Below are positions 9,845 through 20,124 of a stretch of DNA of 64,000 bases, piece after piece. The notes beneath the pieces are model-generated. The model did not search any database and was not told where the DNA came from. It saw only the letters and a list, made by a program, of their open reading frames with translations. Source of the stretch: Sphaerolaimus hirsutus (Eukaryota > Nematoda > Chromadorea > Monhysterida > Sphaerolaimidae). Where the stretch lies: assembly GCA_964036195.1 (NCBI GenBank), contig OZ038450.1, positions 24,457,208 through 24,521,207 on the forward strand. The letters are read 5' to 3'. Every line of letters starts with the position of its first letter. Positions within the stretch are counted from its first letter, which is position 1. The translations under genes were made by a program, and so were the position numbers.

Positions 9845-10294
9845 TACCGTATTACCTCGAAATACCCCCATGGGGGTTTATTATTTCGCCAGCAAAATTT
9901 GAGGGGGGGGGGGTTAATTCGAGGGGGGGGTATTCGAGGGTTTTTTTTATTATTTAGTCAGAAATTTTCGTAAAGATCGTAGTAAATAGTAGGCATTTGC
10001 GTACCCAAAATAGGTAATAAATGTGTCCAAACAGGATATATTTGGACATAAAAACGTAGATAGCTACACAAACTACTATATGTGTAGCTGCAATGCAAAT
10101 TAACAGTAATATACATCATGTACATTGCATACATGACGTATTTATTATGTACATGACGTACATCATTCCGAAGGGGGGGGGGTATTTCGAGGGGGGTTTA
10201 TTATTTCCCCAGCCCATTTTGAGGGGGGGGGTTAATTCGAGGGGGGGGGGGGGGGGTTAATTCAAGGGGGGGGGGATAATTCGTGGTAATACAT
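9845..10294. mobile_element. TACCGTA MITE family A, left-arm copy
   Basis: It begins TACCGTATTACCTCGAAATA, then CCCCATGGGGG and TTATTATTTCGCCAGC, and ends GTGGTAATACA with a damaged last TIR. The interior includes the GGTAATAAATGTGTCCAAAC segment and G-runs of up to about 18. The mirror copy at 56763-57183 has an intact GGTAATACGGTA end, so the left terminus was damaged after duplication. Confidence 0.8.
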
Positions 10295-10344
10295 GATGTT
10301 AAAAATTCCTACAAAAATTGATATGTTTGGACGTAATTCAATGG

Positions 10345-10620
10345 GGAACCCTGACTCGAAATTTGCAAAAACTTCAAGTTGAGTCTAGCAAATACCTTGA
10401 GCCTCGAGTCAGGGCCATATTTTTCCGGTCGAGTCAGCCGAGTCGAGTCGGCACCCAATTTCACCCTCGAGTAGCGAGTCGAGTGAGTCGAGTTCGAGCT
10501 CAACTATAAGGTATCCAAATATTATTCTATTTTATCCAAATCTTATGTTAACATAAGATTTGGATATAAAGATAAAAGATTTGGATACTATAGAATTTGG
10601 ATGTTTGAATACTTCACAGA
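10345..10620. repeat. GACTCGAG and ATCCAAATCTTA word blocks
   Basis: 10345-10505 is the inverted counterpart of 8935-9060. 10509-10600 consists of ATCCAAAT / ATTTGGAT words around TCTTATGTTAACATAAGA, a perfect palindrome. No coding potential. Confidence 0.55.
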
Positions 10621-10664
10621 GTCTTTTACATGACATTTGATACTTTACTGGGTCTTACATATTC

Positions 10665-10860
10665 CAGGGTCGTTTACAGGTTTCACTGGGACTGGCCACA
10701 GGTGGGTGCGACGGATATGAATTCTGTGAACGTGCCCTGTGTGAGGAGGAAGATCGCCGCAGCCATGGAACAGACTCAAGTGCAGGATCCGCTCGCGCCG
10801 CGTCTCATCCAGTTGGCTAAGGGCCCCAGCATTGGACAAACGGTGACTTTAGTTTGACAT
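10665..10860 (+). other. GC-rich, exon-like segment, unrecognised
   Basis: It contrasts with its AT-rich surroundings. The + frame (10630-10857, no ATG start) contains the non-repetitive peptide VRRKIAAAMEQTQVQDPLAP. The antisense frame is also open (10645-10839). The mirror copy at 56196-56390 keeps both frames open, with the two + strand translations differing at only one residue. It could be a captured exon or MITE interior. I do not recognise a family and no splice sites are convincing. Confidence 0.3.
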
Positions 10861-10945
10861 GTACATTTGACAGCAGTCAGGTTTCCTGAAACACTTTCCA
10901 CATTAGATGAGGTGCTGACAGCGACAGCCCGCTGCTTATCCAAAT

Positions 10946-11327
10946 TACCGTATTTCCGCGAAATACCACCCCTCGAAATACCCCCTCAAAATGGGCACTA
11001 TGAAAAAATAACCGCCCCCCCACGAAATACCCCCCAATTGAGTGTAAACAGAATATACATGACAAAAGCGGTTTGTGATCTGGCAATGCATAACACACGT
11101 TAAAAACATAATTATTTAAGTCTGTAGACTCTTTTAAATGGTGGTTTTTGTTGCATTTTTCTACGTCTCCATACGTTAGAAAAAAACAAATTAGTACTGG
11201 AAGTTAAAATTTTTTGTGAAATACTAAACCCTCACCATCGAATTACCCCCCTCCCCTCGAAATACCCCCTCTCAAAAATCCCACTCTGAAAAAATAAACC
11301 CCTGGGGGGTATCGAGGAAATACGGTA
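10946..11327. mobile_element. TACCGTA MITE family A variant, left-arm copy
   Basis: Starts TACCGTATTTCCGCGAAATA and ends GAGGAAATACGGTA. Words ACCCCTCGAAATACCCCCTC and CGAATTACCCCCC fill the ends. The middle differs from the main family A and matches the half copy at 8515-8683. Mirror copy 55722-56107. Confidence 0.82.
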
Positions 11328-11800
11328 AACCATTAAACCAAATTATTAGCCACTAATGTTACAGGATCGTGTTCTCTGTTGTCAATGTCAATATGTTCAG
11401 TGCCACTGTCTGTTATTGAAGAGTTTCTTTTCAACACTGTTAAAATGTATTTACATTTACTCGAAAAATACATATACTCTAGTTCTCTGTAAATACATAT
11501 ACATGTACTTTTTTTAAAGTACCCGTACTCACCTGTACTCGTACTTTTGAAAAGTACCCGTGTACAGAAAATGTATGTTTTGTTTCTACAATCGCAATTT
11601 TTTGTTGCTAAAAGAAGAAAATCTTGAAGAAATCATATCATTTTTCTAAAATATATACTAATTGATCACTAAAAAACGACATCTTTTGCAACTTCCAGTG
11701 TAAAAATCGCTCTCACATGTAAAAATTAGTAGCTTTTACATTTTCCATGAAAAAAGTACCCACTTTTACATGGAAAATGTAGAAAAGTACCCACTTTTGG
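11328..11800. repeat. AAGTACCCGTAC / TTTTACATGG word region
   Basis: AT-rich with blocks of AAAGTACCCG, GTACTCGTAC and inverted ACTTTTACATGGAAAATGTA words (11500-11600, 11700-11790). Probably ends of a word-built MITE like those elsewhere in the arm. No gene seen. Mirror at 55248-55721. Confidence 0.45.
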
Positions 11801-12335
11801 CTATTTACATAGGCCCTGGCTGGGGACCGTAACCCGGCAAAAAAATAAAAAATTTCAAAAGTCAATGATTGGTGTGTATGGGTTGTTTGTGTGTTAATTA
11901 GGTTAACATCAAGTTAGCATGTGCAAAATTTCTGCAAGACCGTTACACATGCTGACATATTTTCTTTGGGATGGCGTATAAATTTAGTTTGATTTGTCTC
12001 AAATTTGGCATGAGTGTACTCCTTCATTTGGTGAGTATGCATGCCAAATTTAAGCTCAGAGCGGTTAGTGAATCTTATTTTATTTATACTTAAATTTTGG
12101 TCGATCACTAAAGGAGTACATGTATGCCAAATTTAAGACAAATCGAACTAAATTTATACTGCGTCCCAAAGAAAATATGTCAGCATGTTAACGGTTTTGC
12201 AGAAATTTTGTGCATGCTAATTTGGTGTTGATTAACCTAATTAACATACAAACAAACCATACACACCAATCATTGACTTCTGAAAAAACTATTTTTTGCC
12301 AGTTACTGGTCCCCGGCCGGGGCCCTTGTAAATAG
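11801..12335. mobile_element. Foldback MITE with arms of about 250 bp
   Basis: The first and last about 250 bp are inverted repeats: CTATTTACATAGGCCC..GGCTGGGGACC against the reverse complement of GGTCCCCGGCCGGGGCCC..GTAAATAG. The inner mirrored blocks are TCAATGATTGGTGTGTATGG, GCTGACATATTTTCTTTGGG and ATGCCAAATTTAAG. Transcripts would form a near-complete hairpin. Mirror copy 54709-55247. Non-coding. Confidence 0.88.
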
Positions 12336-12462
12336 TCCCTTAAAAGAGCACAAGTTTCTGGATAGTTTCATTTCAAAAGTGCACAAGTCTAAAAATAGTT
12401 TTATTGGCAAAACTGAACAGCCTGCTTTTTCCCAAATAGCTGGTCTGAATCCCCATACAATT

Positions 12463-12657
12463 CCGTATTTCTGCGAGATACCCCCGGGGAATTTATCATT
12501 TTGCCATCAAATTTTGAGGCAGGTTAATTCGAGGGGGGTTTTATTATGTTTTCAGAAATTTTTGTGAATGATCATAGTAAAGTATAGGATTTTACATACC
12601 CAAAACTAGTAATAAACGTGACTAAACAGAATATATTTAGGCATATAAGTACCTATT
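12463..12657. mobile_element. Truncated family A MITE
   Basis: One end (TCCGTATTTCTGCGAGATAC, CCCGGGGAATTTATCATTTT) plus interior (GTAATAAACGTGACTAAACA) matching family A. It is cut off by the next MITE. 12336-12462 has no supportable feature. Confidence 0.65.
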
Positions 12658-13061
12658 TATAAAGAGCCAGCTAATATAATTGAGCTTTTGATGACATCTG
12701 GATACCATCAATTTTATCTCACTCCCCAAGCATGTGTCAGATATTTTACAAAAAAAACAATTACCAAAAATTTAACTGTTTCTCAACCCACATAGCCTTC
12801 ACTCGTCATGTCTGTGCAGCAGCCTGTTACTGACCGGTGCCCTCCGCGTGCTTTTGCATGTGTTTTGCTTGAACGTAGTTTGATGGACGGGAAAATATTC
12901 CTAGGCATGACAGGAACAATTGCCAGATCCCCATAGGGTGGCGGCAAGTTCCTGGAGGACAAAAACACCACTTACCACTAGGTACATGTTTGGGGAGTGA
13001 GAAAAATCGATGGAATCCAGATGTCAACAAAAGCTCGATTATATAAGACGGCCCTTTATTT
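12658..13061. mobile_element. MITE with 60-75 bp TIRs, ATATAATTGAGCTTTTG type
   Basis: Left end AATATAATTGAGCTTTTGAT..CTCACTCCCCAAGCATGT; the right end is its reverse complement with a few mismatches (ACATGTTTGGGGAGTGAG..CAAAAGCTCGATTATAT). The middle is GC-richer (12830-12960), with no complete gene. Mirror copy 53972-54376. Confidence 0.85.
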
Positions 13062-14217
13062 CACATTAGAACACAGCCAATATTCGTTACAATATCATAT
13101 CATGCCATACCCTACTTTACTGGATTAGAAACTTTCTCAAGAAAAAATGTATAGTGTAAAGTGTGTAGTGAAAACATATTTTCATTTACTCAATAAATAC
13201 ATATACTTGAGTACTGCATAAATACTTTTATGTTTCCTCCCAATAAAAATACCAGTACTCAGTTACTCGTGTACTTTTTGAAAGTACGCGAGCACAGAAA
13301 ACATAATTGATAAACCTTTTGGGGGTGCATAAAAAGCAAAAACCATTCCAACGAATTGAAATGGTTGCAAAAGTGGCAGCGGAAATTTTATAAGTTGCGA
13401 TGGGTAGGGAAAGTAAAGTGATGACTATCACCTTTACTTCTACGCATTTTTATGTCTTCTTAAGTAAAAAAGTCATAAAATGACCTGCTTTTATGTTTTC
13501 CCTGAGTAAAAATACTGGTATTCACGTCTTGACTCTAACGATTGCAAACCCTCAGGGAAAAAGTATTTAAATGTTTGAGTATTTATTCTAAAATGACTTT
13601 GCGAATTTCAACTTTTTTCCAAAAAATAGTTTTCGAATTATCGAATTTAGTTTTCGAATTTTCGAATCGTTTTGATTACTTTTCGAATTTTTGTATCTTT
13701 TTAATTACTTTTTGAATTTTTTTGCTTCCAATTATTGCATTTTCGAATTTTTCTGGTGATTATTGAATACACGTGAATAAGCCTTCAAAGCTGTAAAACA
13801 TGAAACATCTGTACATTCTTTATTCAATGCTAAAAATATATTTACGTTAAATCAATGTTGTCTATTCTGTTTTTGCATTTTCTATGCATTTTCAACCAAC
13901 AATATGGAAAAAGATACAAAAATTCGAAATCGTTTTCAAATTTCTGAATTTTCAATTTTTTCTAGAAAAAAAATCGATTTTTAAGTGTGTGTTTTTTTTC
14001 TACAGGTGAAGTAAAAATTGAAAAAGTTCAAAAAAATTTGAAAATTCAAAACCATTTTCGAATTTTCGAATCTTTTTTGCCATCGTTAGTATACTCACCT
14101 TTTACACAGTGTAATAGTAAAAAAATTATTTGTTTTCTGTATGCCGGGGTGAGTAAAAATAAAATACTTTATGTTTACATTCACTTTGAAAAAAGTTCAG
14201 TACTTTGAAAAACTCTG
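13062..14217. repeat. Word-repeat region: AGTACTC, TTCGAATTTT
   Basis: AT-rich. It contains AGTACTCAGTTACTCG and AAAGTACG words (13180-13290) mirrored near 14150-14217 (AAAGTTCAGTACTTTGAAAA), enclosing dense TTTTCGAATTTT words in both orientations (13600-13760, 13920-14080). This looks like one word-ended MITE inserted in another. No gene seen. Mirror 52816-53971. Confidence 0.5.
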
Positions 14218-14423
14218 GTCTACCGAGTATAGAGTATAGTGGCCATCAAATGAAAACCAAACCGATTGACATTTCTCAGATAACTGAGCGTCAGAAATTC
14301 AACATTGCCTCCATACTGGCTGCCCTGTGCGGCTACTTCGAGCTGTTCATTGGCGTGTGCTTTATGAACCTTCTGTCACTTTTTGTGATCAAAATAAAGT
14401 CAATCATTTCTGGAAGCACATAG
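14218..14423 (+). pseudogene. Possible DEG/ENaC-type channel C-terminal fragment (left arm)
   Basis: The open frame ends with a hydrophobic segment containing ASILAALCGYFELFIGV. In DEG/ENaC/ASIC sodium channels the second membrane helix reads LLxxxGGxxGLFxGxSxLSxxE. Here the layout (KTKPIDISQITE, then a short linker, then CGYFELFIG) matches in spacing, but the GG, GLF and GxS residues are mostly replaced. It follows the edge of a word-repeat MITE and has no upstream exon, so at best it is an isolated terminal-exon relic. AATAAA lies inside the frame near 14393. The right-arm copy (52610-52815) is identical in translation. Confidence 0.33.
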
Positions 14424-14757
14424 TGATTTAGTGATGCCTATGTGAATCAATAGAATACCGAATTTCTTCTAATAGGATGCCTCAAATATGAGAGCACCTC
14501 CATTAAAGGCAGGTTTTGGTACGTTGTTTTTACTCATGAAAACAATATAATGTTAGGCAGAAACTATTTTGGGAGGGTGCCAAGATACATAAATATAAAG
14601 AAATTTATGATGAGAATGGTCGTTCTATTCAAATATCCCTATTGAATTTCGAGATGATCATCCGATAAATATACAAATATCACTCAAGTTTCATTAAAAA
14701 TAGAATCACATTCAAATGAAAAAAATATTGGTGAAAAAATAAAATCGTAGCTTCAAA
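14424..14757. other. Unassigned arm sequence
   Basis: AT-rich; no repeat, ORF or RNA gene that can be supported. Mirrored at 52276-52609. Confidence 0.4.
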
Positions 14758-15185
14758 TACCGTAAATGCTCTATTAGTACGACCCCCCTCCAATAAAGTG
14801 ACCCCTCCAATAGTACGACCCCCTTGGGCACGTTGTGTGAGTATAATGCGATCTAAAAGAAAAGCTAAAAACAAAAAAAACAGACGTAAGAAAATGATGT
14901 CGCAATCTTCGGATGCCGCTAATTCGGTATCGTTGAACATCAACATATCGTTGAACCCGAGTATTAAGTATTTATCAAATTTTGTGGTTTTGTGGTGATT
15001 GTTACTTTTCAATATTGCTTTACAATGCCACGCTCATACTAGAGTTACATGAACAGTTTAGTTGTTGAGTTGTTGAAAAATACAATGCAACCCCCTTCAA
15101 TAAAGCGACCCCTCCAACAATGTGACCCCCAAAATTTGCTGAAAACAATTAAGTGACAGTCGCCTTAATAGAGCATTTTACGGTA
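14758..15185. mobile_element. TACCGTA MITE family C, left-arm copy
   Basis: Starts TACCGTAAATGCTCTATTAG; its inverted end is TAATAGAGCATTTTACGGTA. The ends use words CCTCCAATAGTACGACCCCC, CCAATAAAGTGACC and AATAAAGCGACC. The interior (14840-15000) has a short frame on each strand, possibly a transposase remnant, but no motif can be named. The TA flank is shared with families A and B. Mirror copy 51830-52275 has a small extra word block. Confidence 0.83.
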
Positions 15186-15611
15186 GAATGGCACCTCCAA
15201 TAGAATGACAGGTATACTCTGAGGACATGATACTCTGCCCTCACACTGATTTATGTCTCTCGTTGGAAGCGTGCCAATGATGATAAAGCATGCGATTCTT
15301 GTGTGAAAGATGAAGAAAATCATCGTTGTGAATGAGTTAACGTATAGCGTTATAACAGCGATGACTTTTTCAACTTTTTTATGAATATTGCATGCGTAAA
15401 AAAAGTTGGCACGCTTCCAACAGGAACCACGCGTGCAGGGTGTAAAGTGACTGGAGTATAACAAGTTAACAATAAATTTAACGGTGATTCCATTAGAAGA
15501 AATATGGTAAATACCGTATTTTCTCGAATAAACCCCCCTTGAATTGACCCCCCTCGAAATACCCCCAGGTCTGAAAATCATGGGGAAATAATAAACCGCC
15601 GTCGAAATACC
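15186..15611. mobile_element. Unassigned sequence ending in a half family A MITE
   Basis: 15186-15510 shows an internal inverted pair (TGCCAATGATGATAAAGCAT.. and GCATGCGTAAAAAAAGTTGGC) but no gene. 15513-15611 is one end of family A: TACCGTATTTTCTCGAATAA, then ACCCCCC and CGAAATACCCCC words. Mirror region 51390-51829. Confidence 0.5.
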
Positions 15612-16700
15612 CCCACCCGAATGTGTTGTCCAATATCGTGCGGCTATGCGTCATCACCATAGCCTAGTGCGCACACTCGTTCCTCCTTCCTATGGGGGCG
15701 GTCCCAAGCCCTGTAAAGTGTAAAGTAAAGTGCCAAGTCAAATGTCAATTGTCATGCAAAGTGTCAAATGTAAAGTAAAGTGTCAAATGTTATGCAAAGT
15801 GTCAAATGTAAAGTAAAATGTAAAGTCAAGTGTCAATTCTTTATCCTAATCTATTTTTTGTATCCAAATCTTATTTTTTGTATCCAAATCTTCTGTCAAT
15901 AATTTTATTTATTTATTTTTTTATTTTATTGATTTATTCTTTTAAAGTTTTTAATATAAAAAAAAATATATAAAAAAAAATAAAAAAAAAAATAAAAACA
16001 ATCAAAAAAATTAATATAAAAAATAAAAAAGTAATAAAAAATGAAATAAAATAATAAAAAAATGTAAAAAAAAAATATAAAAATAATACAAAAATTTTTT
16101 TTAAAAAATTAAAAAAATTACTTCTTGACATAAGATTTGGATACAAAAACATAAGATTTAGATACAAAAAATAAGATTGGAATTTGATTTTACTTTACAT
16201 TTGACACTTTACTTTACACTTTACAGGGTTTGGGACGGCCCCCATAGGAAGGAGGAACAAGTGTGCGCACTAGTCTCACAGCAAAAAATGGATCCGTGAT
16301 GCGTGTGGAAGTGGGCTGGATGCGGGTGAAGCGGTGCGCTTCCACCCGCTTCCATCAACATCACGAGATTCTGGGTGAAGTGTCTTCCACACGCTTCACC
16401 TAGCTTCACCACACGCTTCACGCGCATCCAAACATGTGGAAGACACTTCACGGCGCTGCCGCTTCCACACACTTCCCCCGCGTATACATTTGCGTGGGAG
16501 CGCCATATTAAGAAGCGTGAAGTGCCTTCACGCAGATTTTCGTGATGTGTGTGGAAGCGCTGGCAGCTTGGTGAAGCGTTCGGGAAGTGTTGGCATGAAG
16601 ACACTTCCCAATGCTTCACTGCGCATCCACACACCAATTTTTTGTTGTGTCTATGGTGATGACGGGTTGCCGCACAATATTGAACAAGCGCCACCCGAAT
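15612..16700. mobile_element. Composite MITE with GGTGGCGC..CAATATCGTGCGGC ends
   Basis: Outer inverted ends: GTTGTCCAATATCGTGCGGC..GTCATCACCATAG on the left, and CTATGGTGATGACGGGTTGC..CAATATTGAACAAGC on the right. A second MITE is nested at 15664-16273. The rest (16274-16650) is GC-rich words GTGTGGAAG, GGTGAAGCG and CTTCACC in both orientations, giving a self-complementary stretch. The 157-codon frame across it (16221-16694, - strand) is a by-product of these words. Mirror copy 50288-51389. Confidence 0.72.
15664..16273. mobile_element. Nested MITE with CTAGTGCGCACAC ends and AAAGTGTCAAATGT words
   Basis: TIR of about 55 bp: CTAGTGCGCACAC, TTCCTCCTTCCTATGGGGGC, GTCCCAAGCCCTGTAAAG, mirrored at 16220-16273. 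Subterminal words AAAGTGTCAAATGT and ATCCAAATCTTA appear on both sides. The core is a long A/T run (15900-16130) that gives spurious F/I/L-rich frames. Non-coding. Confidence 0.78.
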
Positions 16701-16788
16701 TCAGTGTAAAAAGATATATACAACAAAACTTCAATTTGTGAACCATGTGAAGCAGAACACATGTGAAAAACAAGAAATGTATTACGAC

Positions 16789-17809
16789 CAGGGTTGGCAA
16801 AATCTCAGAAAAGAATAAAAATAAAATAAAAATAAAATGGAAAAGTGAAGAATAAAATAAAATAAAATAAAATGGAAAATTTCAAAATAAAAATAAAAAT
16901 TGTATAAAAATTCGAATTTTTGTAAAATTTTTGTAAAATTGTATACAAATTCATATTTTTGTAAAAATTGTATAAAAATTCATATTTTTGTAAAATCTTT
17001 TTATGTTGTTTATAGTTCAACCTGTTCATTCACGGAGCTGGGGCAGTCCCAAGCCATGTAAAGTGTCAAAATGTCATATGAAATGGAATGGAGTGTCAAT
17101 TTTCATGAAAATGTTAAGTAAAGTGTCAATTATCATGACAAATATAAATTAAAGTGGAAACTGTAAAGCAAATTGTATCCAAATCTTATCTTTTGTATCC
17201 AAATCTTGTTGTTTTTGTAACCAAATCTTATGTGAACATTTGGATACCACAACATAAGATTTGGATACCAAATTATAAGGTTTGGATACCAAAACAAAAG
17301 ATTCAGATACACAATTTACACTCTGCACAACACTTGTCATGACAATTATACTTTGCTTGACATTTGAGATGCCAATTGACTCTTTACTACATTTGTCATG
17401 ACAATTGACACTTTGCATGATGTTTTACAAATGCGCCCAGCACACTCCAGTAATCCTTCTACTGAAAATGCAAACCATTCTTATCGATAATTGTAACTTA
17501 ACACTTGCAACTAGCTAACAATATCTACTGCATGCAACCTTTGCAAAGTAATGACAAAATTTGTCACATTTTTTCATGTTTAGGTCTAATTATCACATTT
17601 TTCTGACCTTGCATGCAAGATTCTGATTTTTTTGTAAAATTTCTGTAAAATTTTTGTAAAATTTTTGTAAAATGGTCCATTTTATTATTTTATTATTATT
17701 TTGGAATAAAATAAAATAAAATGAAACAAGAATAAAATTTAAATATAATACATTTTTATACAATTTTTATACAATTTGTATACAAATGATTTTTATAAAA
17801 CCAACCCTG
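16789..17809. mobile_element. hAT-type MITE, 1021 bp, target duplication ATTACGAC (left arm)
   Basis: Starts CAGGGTTGGCAAAATCTCAG, ends ATAAAACCAACCCTG. Identical 8-bp flanks ATTACGAC (16781-16788, 17810-17817) fit the hAT target consensus nTnnnnAn. The ends are A/T word arrays (AAAATAAAATAAAAT, TTTTTGTAAAATT). The middle (17036-17440) contains AAAGTGTCAA and ATCCAAATCTTATG words around a palindromic core. The same family occurs at 34615-34901. Mirror copy 49186-50198. Confidence 0.9.
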
Positions 17810-17817
17810 ATTACGAC

Positions 17818-18265
17818 ATGTACCTATTACCGGGTCTATGTACATACATATGTCGATAAACGCTCACATATATGTACATCTCTCTAACGGGTTACTTACG
17901 CTATCCCCCATGGACATTGCCCCCCTGGGTGGATAAAGTCCTCAAGGACTATATCCGCCGACTGGGAGTAAATAGTCCTCGCTGGTGAGGCCTATATCCT
18001 CCTATTGTATATGTAATAGTATATTGTATATGGACTATTGTATATGTAATGTGATTAGAATACCACTGACAGGGGCACCTCTCTTACTACCCATATTGAA
18101 TTGTGCCACCCCTGTGTGTGGAATTTCACAAGTTTCTGGCGAAATAATAACCCCCCCCCCCCACCTCGAATTAACCCCCTCAAAATTTGCTGGCGAAATA
18201 ATAAATTCCCTGGGGGTTTTTCGAGGAAATACAGTAGTTAAAAAGGTAATTCCTGAAGTTTACCG
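17818..18265. other. Arm sequence with a half family A MITE
   Basis: 17818-18125 has no gene; it includes an inverted ATGTACAT..ATGTACATA pair and repeats of TATTGTATATG (18003-18050). 18130-18237 is one end of family A (TGGCGAAATAATAA, ACCTCGAATTAACCCCC) ending GAGGAAATACAGTA. Mirror 48734-49177. Confidence 0.5.
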
Positions 18266-18455
18266 GGCGCCAGTCCACACGTGGACAAGTACTTTAATCT
18301 TCACTTTTAGCTTTATTCGTAACTTTCTTTTTCTGCTCTTGACTTTCCATTTGACATTTTATATTTTTTTGATTTTGCTCTTGATTCTTTACTCACTGTT
18401 AACTGTTGATTTGTCATTTTACTTTACTTTTGACTCTACATGGGGGACTGGCACC
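18266..18455. mobile_element. Small MITE with GGCGCCAGTCC ends
   Basis: GGCGCCAGTCCACACGTGGA at left and TACATGGGGGACTGGCACC at right form imperfect TIRs around CTTTTGACTTT words. 190 bp, non-coding. Mirror 48535-48733. Confidence 0.65.
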
Positions 18456-18506
18456 AGAATAAAAACTCAATTACCTCAACTACTGTTGACTTAACTGAAT
18501 ACATAT

Positions 18507-18991
18507 TACCGTATTACCTCTAATGTAAGGTATACTTTATATTATAGGTGTACCTTTTCGTCAGATTTTTCGAGCCAAAAGTTATGCCTTGTATTATACG
18601 GTACCTTATATTGGAGGGTACCTTCAATTATTTTCACCAGATTTTAAAGAATTTTTTTCCAACAGTGAACAACGATACAATTCATTTTTTTCAAATAGGA
18701 ATGTACGAAATAGGTGGTATTTAATGTATCACTACAAAATGGCAGAAGTCGACAAAGAGTTATCACAGCGCCCTTTGGCACTATTTTCATCATTTTCAGC
18801 CATGTTTGGTACCGATTTTATGATTTTGCGCGTTTTGGCACGCAGCCAGCTGCGCCCTATATTAGGGATATGCCTTATATTAAAGGGTACCTTACATTTA
18901 TATCGTCGCATTCCAAATAGCCAGAAGTTATACCTTATATTAGAGGGTACCTTATATTAGAGGGATGCCTTATATTGGAGGTAATACGGTA
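18507..18991. mobile_element. TACCGTA MITE family B, left-arm copy (uninterrupted)
   Basis: Starts TACCGTATTACCTCTAATGT, ends TATTGGAGGTAATACGGTA. Words TATATTAGAGGGTACCTT and ATATAAGGTACC alternate through both ends. It is 485 bp. The right-arm copy (46773-48484) carries a hAT element at the site matching 18759-18766 (GTTATCAC), so this is the empty allele. Confidence 0.87.
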
Positions 18992-19428
18992 TTTCTCTGG
19001 TTAAAAACTCAAACTTGTTTCAACAGATTCTAGAGAATGTCTAGAGATTTCTAGAGAATCAGCAATAAACCAGTGTGTCGCCACCAGAATTTCCGAGCAC
19101 GATTGGGTTGTATTGTTTATTGATCTTGGCAAATTGTGAGTCAGCAAGCCACCCTTCAAATTGACCCCTCTAATAGGATATAGAGCCATGGTGCTGTGAT
19201 CTGCCGGGTGTGCTGATCGTTTTGCAGCACCTATTTAATTGCAAGAAAAAACAACAACAAAGTTTGGGTCGCGTTTATCGGCTCACTGCTTGCAATTAGC
19301 TCACAAAAATTGATTATCAGTTGGAAAAATGAGGTAGCTCGCCACCTTTTTTCAGTAAGAAACAGGAAATAAAAAATTTACTTGGTGTTTCAGTATGTTG
19401 CGAGTTACTTCAGTGTAACAAAAAGGTA
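18992..19428. other. Unassigned arm sequence
   Basis: No gene or repeat recognised beyond TCTAGAGA words near 19030. TA at 19406-19407 is the empty site of the right-arm insertion 45441-46357; TA at 19427-19428 begins the left-only element. Confidence 0.4.
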
Positions 19429-20124
19429 AAGTCGGCAGACGTATCGCCCTACAAACATTTGCGTCAATCTCTCCAGTGGAGAGTGCATGACGGTATTAGG
19501 AATTGTGACGCAATATTTTAACCATTGGAATAGATCGGGTCACCTATGAAAACTTGGCCCCTATCCCAGTTACCAGTTGCGTATTATACAAATGAGAGTG
19601 AAAACTGAAAGTTAGCTAAAAATCGTTAAAATTTGCTTCGCTTTTCCAATTTCCACCTTCATAATCGCTATTTTTGTTTATATATTAGGTTGTCAACTAA
19701 GTAACATTAATTTTTTGCGATCACACATACGCAAAAAATTAAGGTTACTTAGTTGACAACCTAATACATGGTTATATAGCTATTGTGAGCCTATTTTATT
19801 CATATTAATAGCGGATTTCGAAATTTTGGCCGGCTGCCAAGTTCTCTTCTGTTGGAACGGAGCCAACGAATGAAAAATAAAATAAAAACGGTAGTTTGAA
19901 CGGTAAAACGGTAGTTTGAACGGTCAAATTCTTTACGAGCAACGTTGAAAATGTAGATAACTAGGGCGCGGTACGCACGGACGCAGCGAAACGTCCATTT
20001 TTCTTTTAATATGATTTTCTTTTTCAATTTCTAGCGTCCGCGTGGGACACAAGTTTCGTTGTTCGCTCTATTCACGAGCGAATTCTAACTCACCGATTTT
20101 GTAGGGTGAAATGTCCGCCGATTT
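19429..20124. mobile_element. Left-arm-only TA-inserting element, 696 bp
   Basis: TIRs AAGTCGGCAGACGTATCGCC and, inverted, AAATCGGCGGACATTTCACC, flanked by TA at 19427-19428 and 20125-20126. The right arm has a single uninterrupted TA there (45418-45419, in GATACCTTT), giving an exact empty site. No transposase frame. It contains the 80-bp hairpin at 19685-19764. Confidence 0.85.
19685..19764. mobile_element. 80-bp mariner-type hairpin MITE
   Basis: TTAGGTTGTCAACTAAGTAA..TTAATTTTTTGCG, ten bases, then nearly the exact reverse complement ending TTGACAACCTAA. TA on both sides (19683-19684, 19765-19766). The TTAGGTTG terminus is typical of mariner. Too short for any gene. Confidence 0.85.

Noticed and set aside
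8811-10697. Single hAT element with CAGTCCCAG ends
   Set aside because: The ends are inverted and similar, but I could not find matching 8-bp flanks, so only the word blocks are annotated.
16221-16694. 157-codon frame (and 50292-50765) as a protein
   Set aside because: It runs through GTGAAGC / GTGTGGAAG word repeats and MITE ends. Conservation between arms is explained by the duplication.
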